From NCBI GenBank assembly GCA_052116865.1, contig JBQKKG010000014.1, forward strand, positions 13,749 through 77,748: DNA of 64,000 bases, written 5' to 3'. A program made the translations under genes and the position numbers. Shown in pieces: positions 1-7,571 of the stretch. The first letter of the stretch is position 1. Each line of letters begins with the position of its first letter. This DNA is from CAUPWF01 sp963515125 (lineage in GTDB: Bacteria; Bacillota; Clostridia; Lachnospirales; Lachnospiraceae). The notes beneath the pieces were generated by a model that made no database searches, was not told where the DNA came from, and saw only the letters and a list, made by a program, of their open reading frames with translations.

Positions 1-2
1 CA

Positions 3-443
3 AAATTCGCTCCATTGGGTGATGTAGATGAAAAAGGACGGACACCTTTAGAAAAATTAGAAGGTGCTGAAGAATTTCTTGATTTACTCAATAAGGTAAA
101 AGAATCTGTTGAAAAACTAAGTTCAGATGAAGAGGCATCCGCTGAAAGACTTAATATACGTTTATTTTCATTTGCTACCATGGATGATGTCATCTTGGCA
201 GCTAGTTTACTTGATAATATGTATTATGGTTCCAACACATTATATAAAGATTCCGCAAATAATATATTTGTATTAGCAATGAATCAGTCAGACCATTCGA
301 CTATTGATTTTAATAAGATATGCAATATGCTATCGGAATACGGTACTTTAGAAAAAGCCACTGGTGCAACATTAGCTTTTCTTGCGGAACATTGTGATGT
401 AATAATTTCAAAAAATGCTGTTCAACAGTTAGCTAAAATTTAA
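3..443 (+). CDS. mecA: MecA-like ClpC adaptor protein, C-terminal part
   Basis: The reading frame is open to the left edge of the window, so the 5' part is missing. A TTG at 15 is only an internal codon. The visible 147 residues look like the C-terminal ClpC-binding domain of MecA: the RTPLEKLEGAEEF stretch, then an acidic linker, then a compact domain with MDDVILAASLL and MYYGSNTLYKD. In this family the N-terminal half binds substrates and the C-terminal half docks on ClpC for degradation by ClpCP. A hairpin terminator follows directly. The family call is from recalled sequence patterns and is fairly secure. Confidence 0.8.
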   Translation, partial: KFAPLGDVDEKGRTPLEKLEGAEEFLDLLNKVKESVEKLSSDEEASAERLNIRLFSFATMDDVILAASLLDNMYYGSNTLYKDSANNIFVLAMNQSDHSTIDFNKICNMLSEYGTLEKATGATLAFLAEHCDVIISKNAVQQLAKI

Positions 444-461
444 TGGTTGATATTTAACAAT

Positions 462-492
462 AAAAAAAGTGTGGTTTCCCACACTTTTTTTA
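462..492. terminator. Bidirectional intrinsic terminator
   Basis: GTGTGG and CCACAC form a stem (469-484) flanked by an A run on the left and a T run on the right. It can end both the mecA transcript (plus) and the DUF1858 gene (minus). Confidence 0.85.
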
Positions 493-497
493 TTACT

Positions 498-695
498 CTA
501 TTTTGCTAGAAAAGCATTAATTTTTTCAATTAATAAGTCTCCGTCTATTCCGTGAACCATCGCTGCTTCTTCTAAGGTCTCCCCTTGAGCTGATGGACAT
601 CCAAGACAATGCATTCCAACTTCCATAAGTATTGGTGCAATTTCAGGATTTACTGCAAGTGCTTCCCCAATTGTTGTCTGCTTTGTAACTGCCAT
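498..695 (-). CDS. DUF1858 small redox-disulfide protein
   Basis: A 65-residue protein with one domain. It matches the hybrid-cluster-associated disulfide family (DUF1858): a helix-forming N-terminus, then EVGMHCLGCPSAQGETLEEAA, in which CLGC is the CxxC redox pair. Members are common in anaerobes and are thought to act in thiol redox or near hybrid cluster proteins; the exact role is not known. The ATG at 695 is preceded by a strong AAGGAGG. It has its own good promoter with a palindrome over the -10 box. It stands alone, convergent with mecA. Confidence 0.8.
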   Translation of the reverse strand: MAVTKQTTIGEALAVNPEIAPILMEVGMHCLGCPSAQGETLEEAAMVHGIDGDLLIEKINAFLAK

Positions 696-720
696 ATTGG
701 TTTCCTCCTTTATCTTTACG

Positions 721-756
721 TGGTATTATTATAATACCAAATCTCAAAATTATCAA
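721..756 (-). promoter_or_regulatory. Sigma-A promoter with palindromic operator for the DUF1858 gene
   Basis: On the minus strand TTGATA (751-756) is followed by a 17-base spacer and TATAAT (728-733). The -10 box lies inside a 19-base perfect palindrome, TGGTATTATTATAATACCA (721-739), with 9-base arms. A dimeric repressor could sit there; which one is unknown. Confidence 0.65.
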
Positions 757-788
757 TAAAAGATAAGTATTTAGAAATTATTTGAAAT

Positions 789-865
789 ACGACAAATTGT
801 TTATACATTTTTCGATGAATTTCGACTACTTAGTTGTCAATATGAATTTCGATTTATTTCGACAA
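789..865. promoter_or_regulatory. Possible Spo0A-box cluster
   Basis: A perfect 0A box core (TGTCGAA, read on the minus strand, inside TTTCGACAA at 857-865) is accompanied by one-mismatch copies near 790 (ACGACAA) and 821 (TTCGACT). They lie about 35-110 bases upstream of the DUF1858 promoter. The short motif makes chance matches possible in AT-rich DNA. Confidence 0.35.
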
Positions 866-944
866 TAACCTAATTTTATTACATGTCTACAAAACATTCG
901 TTCTTTTTTTACTATTAGTAATCCCCCAAAAACACATGTTTCAC

Positions 945-1015
945 TGTGGATAATGTGGATAACTTTGTGTAAAACTCGATTTTTCCACGTTTTTTAATGA
1001 TTTGAGTGTGGATAA
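945..1015. promoter_or_regulatory. Cluster of three perfect DnaA boxes away from oriC
   Basis: TGTGGATAA occurs at 945-953, 954-962 (directly abutting) and 1007-1015, all in one orientation. The 413-base gap between the DUF1858 and NlpC genes holds these boxes, the 0A-like motifs and the promoter; I see no gene in it. It lies about 50 kb from dnaA. Confidence 0.6.
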
Positions 1016-1108
1016 GTTGACAACTATCATCTTACATTTTTTTACACCTTTTTACAATTTTGTATATTTTGTATACTCGCCCTTTTTTTCAATAACAGTT
1101 TCATGATA

Positions 1109-2191
1109 CTACAGCAATCTTCTAACAGTGATAATATTTGTATAAGTAGCGGATGATATATCAATACCATGTGCTTCATCGATTGCATTTACAATCTTAT
1201 CATTACCTACATAAATACCTACATGTCCATCATAGCAAATGATGTCTCCTGGCTTGGCAGATGCATAATCAACTTCCATCCCTGCACCTCTCATTTCTCC
1301 AGAGGTTCGTGGCAATGATACACCAAAATTTTGATATACGGATTGAATAAACCCTGAGCAATCTGCCCCATTATACAAATCTGTGCCACCCCATACATAT
1401 GGATTTCCTATGAATTGACAAGCGTAATCAACAACTGCTTGTCCACCAGTTGAAGCCATAGCTTCTAACGCCTGCTGACGTTCAAGCTCAGCTTGTGCCG
1501 CTGCTGCTTTTGCTGCTTCTGCAGCCAATCTTGCTGTTTCTTCTTCTCTAGATTCTGCATATGCAAATCTTGTTGATAATTCCACATAATCTGAATATAC
1601 ATAACCCATTATTTCTCCTACTTGAATCGGAACCCATCCATCTTCTACCTCGCCTAACACTACCTGTTCAGATCCTTGTAGAACTTGTGCTAACACAGCG
1701 GTGTCTGTTCCCTTTCCTTGTCGGACGTTCAAAACATCTGCAGTCACTGTAGCATGTTCCTTTTGTACTTCTTTTGCTTTTGCCTTTGCTTCTTCCCCTT
1801 GAAGCAATTCCGATGACTGCACATATCCTGTGACAGACCCAGACTGTACCTGAATCCATTCTCCATTACTACCTATAACTGTTGCGGATTGATCTTTGTA
1901 GATTTTTCCCACCCAGTCACTTTCCTCATTTGCATCACTGTGAATCAATGTTGGTTCCACAGATGTGGCAAATGCTATATCTGAATACTCACCCTTAATA
2001 GGTACTAAATACTTCTCTATTGAAATGTTCGCTCCCAATGAATAATAATCATTTAGTACCGCTTCGATACCTGCACTTGGCAATACTACTTCTCCCTCTG
2101 CCGCATGTACCGTGATTCCATTACTGGGAATAAATAAGCTTCCCGCAATTACAGATATAGCTAATCCATGTTTGATAAGTTTAGAATTCAT
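1109..2191 (-). CDS. Secreted SH3b - NlpC/P60 peptidoglycan hydrolase
   Basis: A 360-residue secreted wall hydrolase. Residues 1-31 form a signal peptide ending near VHAAEG. Two SH3b-type wall-binding domains follow (about 75-130 and 145-205), then an Ala-rich helical linker and a C-terminal NlpC/P60 domain. In the last, ADCSGF holds the catalytic Cys (about 277), GHVGIY the His (about 323), and an Asn soon after is the third polar residue. The family cleaves D-gamma-Glu to diamino-acid bonds in wall stem peptides. The ATG at 2191 has an AGGAGGT site. A motif matching the WalR consensus lies about 45-60 bases upstream, which suits a cell-wall hydrolase. Confidence 0.9.
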   Translation of the reverse strand: MNSKLIKHGLAISVIAGSLFIPSNGITVHAAEGEVVLPSAGIEAVLNDYYSLGANISIEKYLVPIKGEYSDIAFATSVEPTLIHSDANEESDWVGKIYKDQSATVIGSNGEWIQVQSGSVTGYVQSSELLQGEEAKAKAKEVQKEHATVTADVLNVRQGKGTDTAVLAQVLQGSEQVVLGEVEDGWVPIQVGEIMGYVYSDYVELSTRFAYAESREEETARLAAEAAKAAAAQAELERQQALEAMASTGGQAVVDYACQFIGNPYVWGGTDLYNGADCSGFIQSVYQNFGVSLPRTSGEMRGAGMEVDYASAKPGDIICYDGHVGIYVGNDKIVNAIDEAHGIDISSATYTNIITVRRLL

Positions 2192-2235
2192 AAATACCTC
2201 CTTATGTATTCTCCTCTTTTGTATTAGCTATTAAT

Positions 2236-2261
2236 TGTTACAAATTTGTTACAAGTGTTAC
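2236..2261. promoter_or_regulatory. Candidate WalR (YycF) box
   Basis: TGTTAC-N5-TGTTAC at 2236-2252 fits the known WalR consensus TGTWAH-N5-TGTWAH, and a third TGTTAC follows at 2256-2261. The site reads in the opposite direction to the NlpC/P60 gene. Two further TGTTAC/GTAACA half-sites lie at 2359-2364 and 2381-2386. The rest of the gap up to 2461 shows nothing I can assign. Confidence 0.4.
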
Positions 2262-2461
2262 GAGCACATAATACCAATAATAAACGCCCTTGTCAAGCCA
2301 CTTAATTAATTTTTAAGTTTTATAATTCGACGTTTTTCCAGCTCTTTCCACATATATTTGTTACGTTTTTATTTATTATTGTAACATTTCGTAATAAATA
2401 CACTATAAGTATTTCCATTTATATAGTAGAAATTCAATTTTTTATTAATTTCTTTTTATAC

Positions 2462-2510
2462 TTGACTTTTTTAGTTTAATATGATATTTTAATTACAGTA
2501 ACTGTTATTA
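2462..2510 (+). promoter_or_regulatory. perR promoter and probable autoregulatory operator
   Basis: TTGACT (2462-2467), 17 bases, then TATTTT (2485-2490). Directly downstream, AGTAACTGTTATT (2497-2509) forms an imperfect inverted repeat. The same layout and motif occur at the rubrerythrin promoter 500 bases on. Confidence 0.6.
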
Positions 2511-2535
2511 ATATTATTTGAAAGGAGGATGCCAA

Positions 2536-2925
2536 TTGACGAAATTAAAATTCAGTAGGCAACGTGAATCCATTAAAAACTATTTGGCGAGCACTTGCGA
2601 ACATCCAACTGCTGATACAGTGTATTTACATGTCAAAGAAGAATATCCGAATATAAGTTTGGGAACAGTATATCGTAACCTTAACCTACTAGCTGATATT
2701 GGCGAAGCAATTAAAATTGCAACTCCAGATGGTGGCGATCGTTTTGATGGAAGAACATTTCCACATAATCACTTTATTTGTAACTCTTGTGGGAAAGTCA
2801 TTGATTTAGAAATGGATAATATTGATCATATTAATGATATTGCTGGTCAAAAATTTGATGGCTATATTGAAAGCCATACCACTCTTTTCTACGGGAAATG
2901 TGGAGATTGTATTCAAAAATCATAA
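2536..2925 (+). CDS. perR: PerR-type Fur-family peroxide-sensing repressor
   Basis: A 129-residue Fur-family regulator. The N-terminal winged helix contains SLGTVYRNLNLL. The C-terminal metal-binding half has the HNHFICNSCGKVID segment with histidine ligands and the first CxxC, and a second CxxC (CGDC) at the end for structural zinc. The Asp of GKVID is the position that marks PerR rather than Fur. TTG at 2536 is chosen because AAAGGAGG (2521-2528) lies 7 bases ahead; the earlier in-frame TTG at 2518 overlaps this site. The following rubrerythrins and the shared operator fit a peroxide regulon, as known for PerR and reverse rubrerythrin in clostridia. Confidence 0.85.
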   Translation: MTKLKFSRQRESIKNYLASTCEHPTADTVYLHVKEEYPNISLGTVYRNLNLLADIGEAIKIATPDGGDRFDGRTFPHNHFICNSCGKVIDLEMDNIDHINDIAGQKFDGYIESHTTLFYGKCGDCIQKS

Positions 2926-2961
2926 GCAAAAATATATTTGATAAAAATAGTAAAACTTGTA

Positions 2962-3013
2962 TTGACAAATACAAAATTATATGATAAATTAATATCAGTA
3001 ACAATTACTATTA
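2962..3013 (+). promoter_or_regulatory. Rubrerythrin promoter with PerR-like operator
   Basis: TTGACA (2962-2967), 17 bases, TAAATT (2985-2990), then AGTAACAATTACT (2997-3009), an inverted repeat with 5-base arms. It occupies the same place relative to the -10 box as the motif at perR. Confidence 0.6.
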
Positions 3014-3057
3014 TTAAAAACTAAAAAATTTATTTATATGAAAAGGAGATTTTAACT

Positions 3058-3600
3058 ATGAAAAAATTTGTATGTACAGTATGTGGTTATGTTCATGAAG
3101 GAGATTCTGCACCAGCTGAATGTCCAGTATGTCATGTAGGAGCTGATAAGTTTAAAGAACAAACAGGAGAAAGAGAATGGGCTGCGGAACATGTAGTTGG
3201 AGTTGCAAAGGGTGTTAGCGAAGACATTATAAATGACCTTAGAGCAAACTTTGAAGGTGAATGTTCAGAAGTAGGTATGTACCTTGCAATGTCAAGAGTC
3301 GCTCATAGAGAAGGATATCCTGAAATCGGAATCTACTGGGAAAAGGCTGCTTACGAAGAGGCAGAACATGCAGCAAAATTTGCTGAATTATTAGGAGAAT
3401 GTGTAACGGATAGCACAAAGAAAAACCTCGAAATGCGTGTAGACGCTGAAAATGGTGCAACTGCTGGTAAATTTGATCTTGCTAAGCGTGCTAAAGCAGC
3501 AAACTTAGATGCTATTCATGATACTGTGCATGAAATGGCTAGAGATGAAGCTCGCCACGGAAAAGCATTTGAGGGATTATTAAAGAGATACTTTGGCTAA
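3058..3600 (+). CDS. Reverse rubrerythrin (rubredoxin-ferritin-like NADH peroxidase)
   Basis: 180 residues with the rubredoxin domain first: CTVCGY and CPVCH (residues 6-25) supply the four Cys ligands of a single iron. A ferritin-like four-helix domain follows, with Glu and ExxH di-iron motifs such as EGECSEVGMY, EEAEHAAKF and DEARHGKAF. This domain order defines reverse rubrerythrin, which reduces peroxide and oxygen to water at the expense of NADH through partner flavoproteins. In Clostridium acetobutylicum these enzymes are under PerR, matching the shared operator here. AAAGGAG precedes the ATG at 3058. Confidence 0.9.
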   Translation: MKKFVCTVCGYVHEGDSAPAECPVCHVGADKFKEQTGEREWAAEHVVGVAKGVSEDIINDLRANFEGECSEVGMYLAMSRVAHREGYPEIGIYWEKAAYEEAEHAAKFAELLGECVTDSTKKNLEMRVDAENGATAGKFDLAKRAKAANLDAIHDTVHEMARDEARHGKAFEGLLKRYFG

Positions 3601-3647
3601 GAATAACTGGCCAACTTAATAAACGTTACTAATACGCAAGCAATGCT

Positions 3648-3712
3648 TGGGGACGGGGGCATTGTTAACTGTAACAGATAGGAATCTGTTGTGCGTCAAC
3701 AATTCCCCGTCC
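3648..3712. repeat. GGGAC-family hairpin repeat, long-loop copy
   Basis: One TTGGGGACGGGGGCATTG unit is followed, after an internal hairpin (AACAGAT / ATCTGTT), by the complementary AACAATTCCCCGTCC. Unlike the other copies, the arms are separated by about 30 bases. It lies between the two rubrerythrin genes. Confidence 0.75.
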
Positions 3713-3734
3713 TTTATTACAAAGGAGGAAGAAT

Positions 3735-4271
3735 ATGTCTAAATACGCAGGTACTAAAACGGAGAAAAACTTAATGGATGCTTTTGCAGGTGAATCACAA
3801 GCACGTAATAAATATACTTATTACGCTTCTGCAGCAAGAAAAGCTGGTTTTGTTCAAATGTCTAATATCTTTTTAGAAACAGCTGATCAAGAGAAGGAAC
3901 ATGCAAAATTATGGTTTAAAGAATTTCATGGAATTGGTGATGTGGCTGAGAATCTTGCTGATGCTGCTGAAGGTGAAAATTACGAATGGACTGATATGTA
4001 TGCGCGCATGGCTAGAGAAGCACGTGAAGAAGGTTTTGAAGAATTAGCAGTTAAATTTGAGAGAGTTGCAGAAGTAGAAGCTGCACACGAGAAACGTTAT
4101 AAAAAATTATTAGAAAATTACAAAAACGAAACAACATTCAAAGGTGAAGCTCCTCTTGGATGGAAATGTGCAAATTGTGGTTATATCTATCAAGGTGATG
4201 AAGCTCCTGATTCATGTCCAGCATGTGCACACCCAAAAGCATATTTTGAAAGAAAAGCAGAAAATTACTAG
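3735..4271 (+). CDS. rbr: Rubrerythrin (ferritin-like - rubredoxin order)
   Basis: 178 residues in the classical order. The di-iron ferritin-like domain comes first (FAGESQARNKYTYY, ADQEKEHAKL, EVEAAHEKRY). The rubredoxin domain is at the C-terminus, with CANCGY and CPACAHP. It acts as a cytoplasmic peroxidase in strict anaerobes. AAAGGAGGAAGAAT leads to ATG 3735. It follows the reverse rubrerythrin by 134 bases that contain a hairpin repeat, so it may be read through at a lower level or have its own promoter; I saw no strong one. A terminator hairpin follows. Confidence 0.92.
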   Translation: MSKYAGTKTEKNLMDAFAGESQARNKYTYYASAARKAGFVQMSNIFLETADQEKEHAKLWFKEFHGIGDVAENLADAAEGENYEWTDMYARMAREAREEGFEELAVKFERVAEVEAAHEKRYKKLLENYKNETTFKGEAPLGWKCANCGYIYQGDEAPDSCPACAHPKAYFERKAENY

Positions 4272-4278
4272 AAACTTT

Positions 4279-4309
4279 AATGGCATAGACATTGATTGTC
4301 TATGCCATT
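4279..4309. terminator. Convergent terminator hairpin
   Basis: AATGGCATAGAC (4279-4290) and GTCTATGCCATT (4298-4309) form a 12-base stem, between rbr (plus) and the ECF S-component gene (minus). Confidence 0.75.
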
Positions 4310-4312
4310 ATT

Positions 4313-4873
4313 TTAATTTACAGTTCTTTGATATATCTTTTTTATTGGTACATATATAAAAGCCACAATCACCACCATAAATATTGCATTGATAACAGTT
4401 GCAGGAATAGATAGTATTGAACCTGATATGGCTGCTTTTAAGTGACTACCCAATATGATCATATTAACAATTCCCATGATAAACTCTATAACTATATTAA
4501 GTATTGCATAAATACTTGCACATATTACAGCATTATAATATTCTCTCTTTTTATCTCCTTTTGATCTCTTCATCAATAAATTCATACATGTACCAATTAA
4601 TAAACATTTTAAAATTGTCTCAATAAAAACTTGTGGCATGGCATGAATATATCCATTTAACAAATCAAATATTAATAGCCCCAGTGTCCCTGAGATAGCC
4701 CCTCTTCTTCCACCTTGAAGAAGTACGCCCATGACAACAAAGATATGTCCGAAGTGAACAAACGGCGTTCCTATTACGGCTGGAAGTGGTATTCGAAATA
4801 TCTGTATACCTAAAAAAGTGATTGCAGTAAATACACCTACTGATACAATTGATTTTACCTGATTTTCTTTCAT
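4313..4873 (-). CDS. ECF-transporter substrate-binding (S) component, second of a pair
   Basis: 186 residues with about six membrane helices. The N-terminal FTAITFLGIQIFRIPLP, the HFGHIFVVMGVLLQGGRRGAISG segment and the LLIFDLLNGY segment are typical of ECF S components, which capture a vitamin or precursor and use a shared EcfAA'T energising module. No ATPase or T subunit is nearby, so it would rely on one encoded elsewhere (group II). The start overlaps the stop of the upstream S component by ATGA, so the two are translationally coupled. The substrate cannot be read from sequence. Confidence 0.75.
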   Translation of the reverse strand: MKENQVKSIVSVGVFTAITFLGIQIFRIPLPAVIGTPFVHFGHIFVVMGVLLQGGRRGAISGTLGLLIFDLLNGYIHAMPQVFIETILKCLLIGTCMNLLMKRSKGDKKREYYNAVICASIYAILNIVIEFIMGIVNMIILGSHLKAAISGSILSIPATVINAIFMVVIVAFIYVPIKKIYQRTVN

Positions 4874-5481
4874 GATGCTGCTTTCGCTTTCTGTTCAAGA
4901 TGTAATAATCCTGTTTTTATAAAAATCGGGCGAATTGCATTATATACTACAGCAACTAAAACAATTGAAACTATTGCGTTTACAAAAGTAGCCCCTGCAC
5001 TCCATTTCGCCATAATATCTGCAACATCTGACGGTACTCCCAATAGCACTTTTTTATAAAAATATCCTACCACAGGATCCATGATAACGTTAAATGCTAA
5101 TCCACCAATACTTGCAATCACACTCCACTTAAAAATATATTTTTTATCGTTACTTTCATTAATCTTTGCATACTTATGTGCAATAAGACCAACAATTAGT
5201 CCAATACAAAATTTTAAAATCATAGTCTTTGGTGCATATGTGATATACATCGGATCCATTAAATCCGCGATAGTCATACCAATAGCGCCTGCAAGTCCTC
5301 CATATACTCCACCTAAAAGTAATGCCCCAAGAACACAAATTGCATTTCCTATATGAAGCGCAGTAGCCCCTCCTCCCGGCATTGGAATTGGAATTTTCAG
5401 ATACGTAAAGGCAACAAAGCATAAGGCTGCTACTAATCCTGTCTGTGCTATTTTACTTAATGCTTGATTTTTATTTTCCAT
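4870..5481 (-). CDS. ECF-transporter substrate-binding (S) component, first of a pair
   Basis: 203 residues with about six membrane helices. It shows the S-component pattern: TGLVAALCFVAFTYLKIPIP, then ALHIGNAICVLGALLLGGVYGGLAGAIGMTIADL. It resembles the HmpT/ThiW-like branch, but the substrate is not determined here. It is transcribed first and overlaps its paralogue by 4 bases. AGAGGG lies before ATG 5481. The 160-base leader is too short for, and shows no sign of, a TPP riboswitch. Confidence 0.75.
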   Translation of the reverse strand: MENKNQALSKIAQTGLVAALCFVAFTYLKIPIPMPGGGATALHIGNAICVLGALLLGGVYGGLAGAIGMTIADLMDPMYITYAPKTMILKFCIGLIVGLIAHKYAKINESNDKKYIFKWSVIASIGGLAFNVIMDPVVGYFYKKVLLGVPSDVADIMAKWSAGATFVNAIVSIVLVAVVYNAIRPIFIKTGLLHLEQKAKAAS

Positions 5482-5609
5482 GTTATTACCCTCTTCCTAC
5501 AATATTTTTATTTCGTCATGACATTTCTTGTTGTTATACTAACATCGTAGTGGTCATCTTAACATATCCAGTTATTTTATTTTTAACCAGTCCAGTTTTG
5601 ATTATATAA

Positions 5610-5635
5610 AAAAACAGGCACCTTTCAGGTGCCCA
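5610..5635 (-). terminator. Intrinsic terminator of the DEAD-box helicase gene
   Basis: GGCACCT (5617-5623) and AGGTGCC (5627-5633) form the stem, and on the minus strand it is followed by a run of T. Confidence 0.85.
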
Positions 5636-5644
5636 TCTTTTTTA

Positions 5645-7237
5645 TTATTTCTGATTCGCAGGTTCAATTGCTACCTGTTTTCCTTTAATCTTTGCATTTT
5701 TCATTGCATTTAGTACGTCTTTGGCATATTCTCTTGGTACTTCAACAAAGGTATATTTATCAAACATATCTATTGTACCAATTAATTTTCCGGGCATACC
5801 GCTTTCCCCTGCAAGTGCGCCCAAAATATCCCCAGGTCTTGCTTTGTTTTTCTTTCCTATATTGATAAACAACCGTACCATCCCTGGTTCTTCTGCTCCA
5901 GTATCTCCAAAGTCTACTTCTTGTGTATCCTCATTATCTTCATTTACCATTCCAGTATGAAGCTTTAAGAATGCTGCTGCTAAATCCATAGCTGTGTAAT
6001 CAGAATCATTTAGTTGACTTTGAATTGCATTTATCATCGTGGTTAAATCATCATTTAAAATAATTTGATCCACTTGTTCCATGATTTTATCTATTTTGGT
6101 ATTTGCAACATCATCCAAAGAAGGTATCTTTTGTGCAAATATTTTTGTTTTACAGTAGCGTTGTATCTCCTTTAGTTTATAGACTTCCTTCCCGGTAACA
6201 AAAGAGAATGAACGCCCTACTCTACCTGCACGACCTGTTCTTCCTATACGATGTACATAATATTCATCATCCTGTGGCAAGTCATAATTGAATACTGCTT
6301 CTACTTCATCAACGTCAATCCCTCTTGCTGCCACATCCGTAGCAACTAGTATATCAGTTTTGCCACTTCGAAATCCTTGCATCACTCGATCACGCTGTAC
6401 CTGTTTCATATCCCCATGAAGCCCTGCCGCAAAATATCCTCTTCCTAATAAAGAAGTAACAAGTAAATCTACTTGCTTCTTAGTATTACAAAAGATAACA
6501 GATAATTTCGGTGAATAAATATCTAGTAAACGTGCTAATACTTCTTCCTTATTCTTTGGACGAACTTCGTAATAAAATTGTTCTATATTTGGTACCGTAA
6601 GCTCTTTTTTTACCACCTTTACTACTTCTGCATTTTTTTGAAATTCTTTTGTGATTTCCATAATTGCCTTTGGCATAGTTGCAGAAAATAATATTGTTTG
6701 GCGCTCTTTCGGCACACCTTCTAATATAGTTTCTATATCTTCTTTAAATCCCATATTGAGCATTTCATCCGCTTCATCAAGAATAACGGTGTGAACTTCA
6801 TTCATTTTTATGGTCTTTCTACGCATGTGATCCATCACTCGACCTGGTGTTCCTATAATTAATTGTGTTCCCGCTTTTAATGAACGAATTTGTTTTACAA
6901 TATCTTGTCCGCCATATATAGGTAATACTTTTATTCCATGTTTATATTTAGCAAGATTCCGAATTTCTTCTGCTACTTGAATCGCCAATTCTCTTGTTGG
7001 GCATAAAATAATTCCTTGTAGATTTTTATCTTTAGGATCAATTTTCTCTAATATTGGTATCCCAAAAGCTGCTGTTTTTCCTGTTCCTGTTTGCGCCTGA
7101 CCAATAATATCTTTTCCAGACATTATAATTGGAATTGCTTTTTCTTGAATTGGGGAAGCCTCCTCAAATCCCATAAAGCTTACGGCTTTTTCAATCTCTG
7201 CACTAAGGCCGAGTTCTTCAAACTTTACATTTGACAT
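5645..7237 (-). CDS. DEAD-box RNA helicase with DbpA-type RNA-binding domain
   Basis: 530 residues. All helicase motifs are visible in order: Q motif (EEASPIQEKAIP), AQTGTGKT, PTRELA, TPGR, DEAD near residue 154, SAT, the HGDM segment, DVAARGID and HRIGRTGR. The C-terminal 80 residues (MVRLFINIGKKNKARPGDIL onward) form the RRM-like DbpA domain seen in DeaD/CsdA/YxiN relatives, which act in ribosome assembly and cold adaptation. The gene has its own promoter about 160 bases upstream and so a long leader. It is monocistronic, with a terminator directly behind. I cannot separate CshA-, DeaD- and YxiN-like roles. Confidence 0.92.
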   Translation of the reverse strand: MSNVKFEELGLSAEIEKAVSFMGFEEASPIQEKAIPIIMSGKDIIGQAQTGTGKTAAFGIPILEKIDPKDKNLQGIILCPTRELAIQVAEEIRNLAKYKHGIKVLPIYGGQDIVKQIRSLKAGTQLIIGTPGRVMDHMRRKTIKMNEVHTVILDEADEMLNMGFKEDIETILEGVPKERQTILFSATMPKAIMEITKEFQKNAEVVKVVKKELTVPNIEQFYYEVRPKNKEEVLARLLDIYSPKLSVIFCNTKKQVDLLVTSLLGRGYFAAGLHGDMKQVQRDRVMQGFRSGKTDILVATDVAARGIDVDEVEAVFNYDLPQDDEYYVHRIGRTGRAGRVGRSFSFVTGKEVYKLKEIQRYCKTKIFAQKIPSLDDVANTKIDKIMEQVDQIILNDDLTTMINAIQSQLNDSDYTAMDLAAAFLKLHTGMVNEDNEDTQEVDFGDTGAEEPGMVRLFINIGKKNKARPGDILGALAGESGMPGKLIGTIDMFDKYTFVEVPREYAKDVLNAMKNAKIKGKQVAIEPANQK

Positions 7238-7398
7238 TTTTTATTTCCTTCCTGACTGTTGCGCCTATTACAGGCACATATCCCGCTTGTTTCCTATGCT
7301 TTACATGACCTTTACGCCCCACAAAAAGACTATTACGCGCAAAAAATCCCTTCACTTGTTCACCAAGCAAAGGGTAATTCACGAAGCATACTTGAATA

Positions 7399-7427
7399 AG
7401 TATATCAGTATTATATCCATTTGTCAA
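7399..7427 (-). promoter_or_regulatory. Helicase promoter with about 155-base leader
   Basis: On the minus strand TTGACA (7422-7427), 17 bases, TATACT (7399-7404). Transcription would start near 7392, leaving a leader of about 155 bases (7238-7392). It contains a CCCTTTGCTT / AAGTGAAGGG stem and a GC-richer segment before the start. No known riboswitch pattern was recognised. Confidence 0.65.
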
Positions 7428-7571
7428 ACATTGATTACATAAACTTTTCTAACTTATTGTTCAGATTATAAAAAATACTTGCAATTTAAATTTTTCAGGT
7501 GTAATATACATATTATAAGAAGTAGTTATCAATACTACATTTGAAAACATTGGCTCTAGGAGGAGTAAATT

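Noticed and set aside
7218..7427. 69-codon minus-strand frame in the helicase leader
   Set aside because: It has no ribosome site, overlaps the helicase promoter, and its sequence resembles no protein family; treated as untranslated leader.
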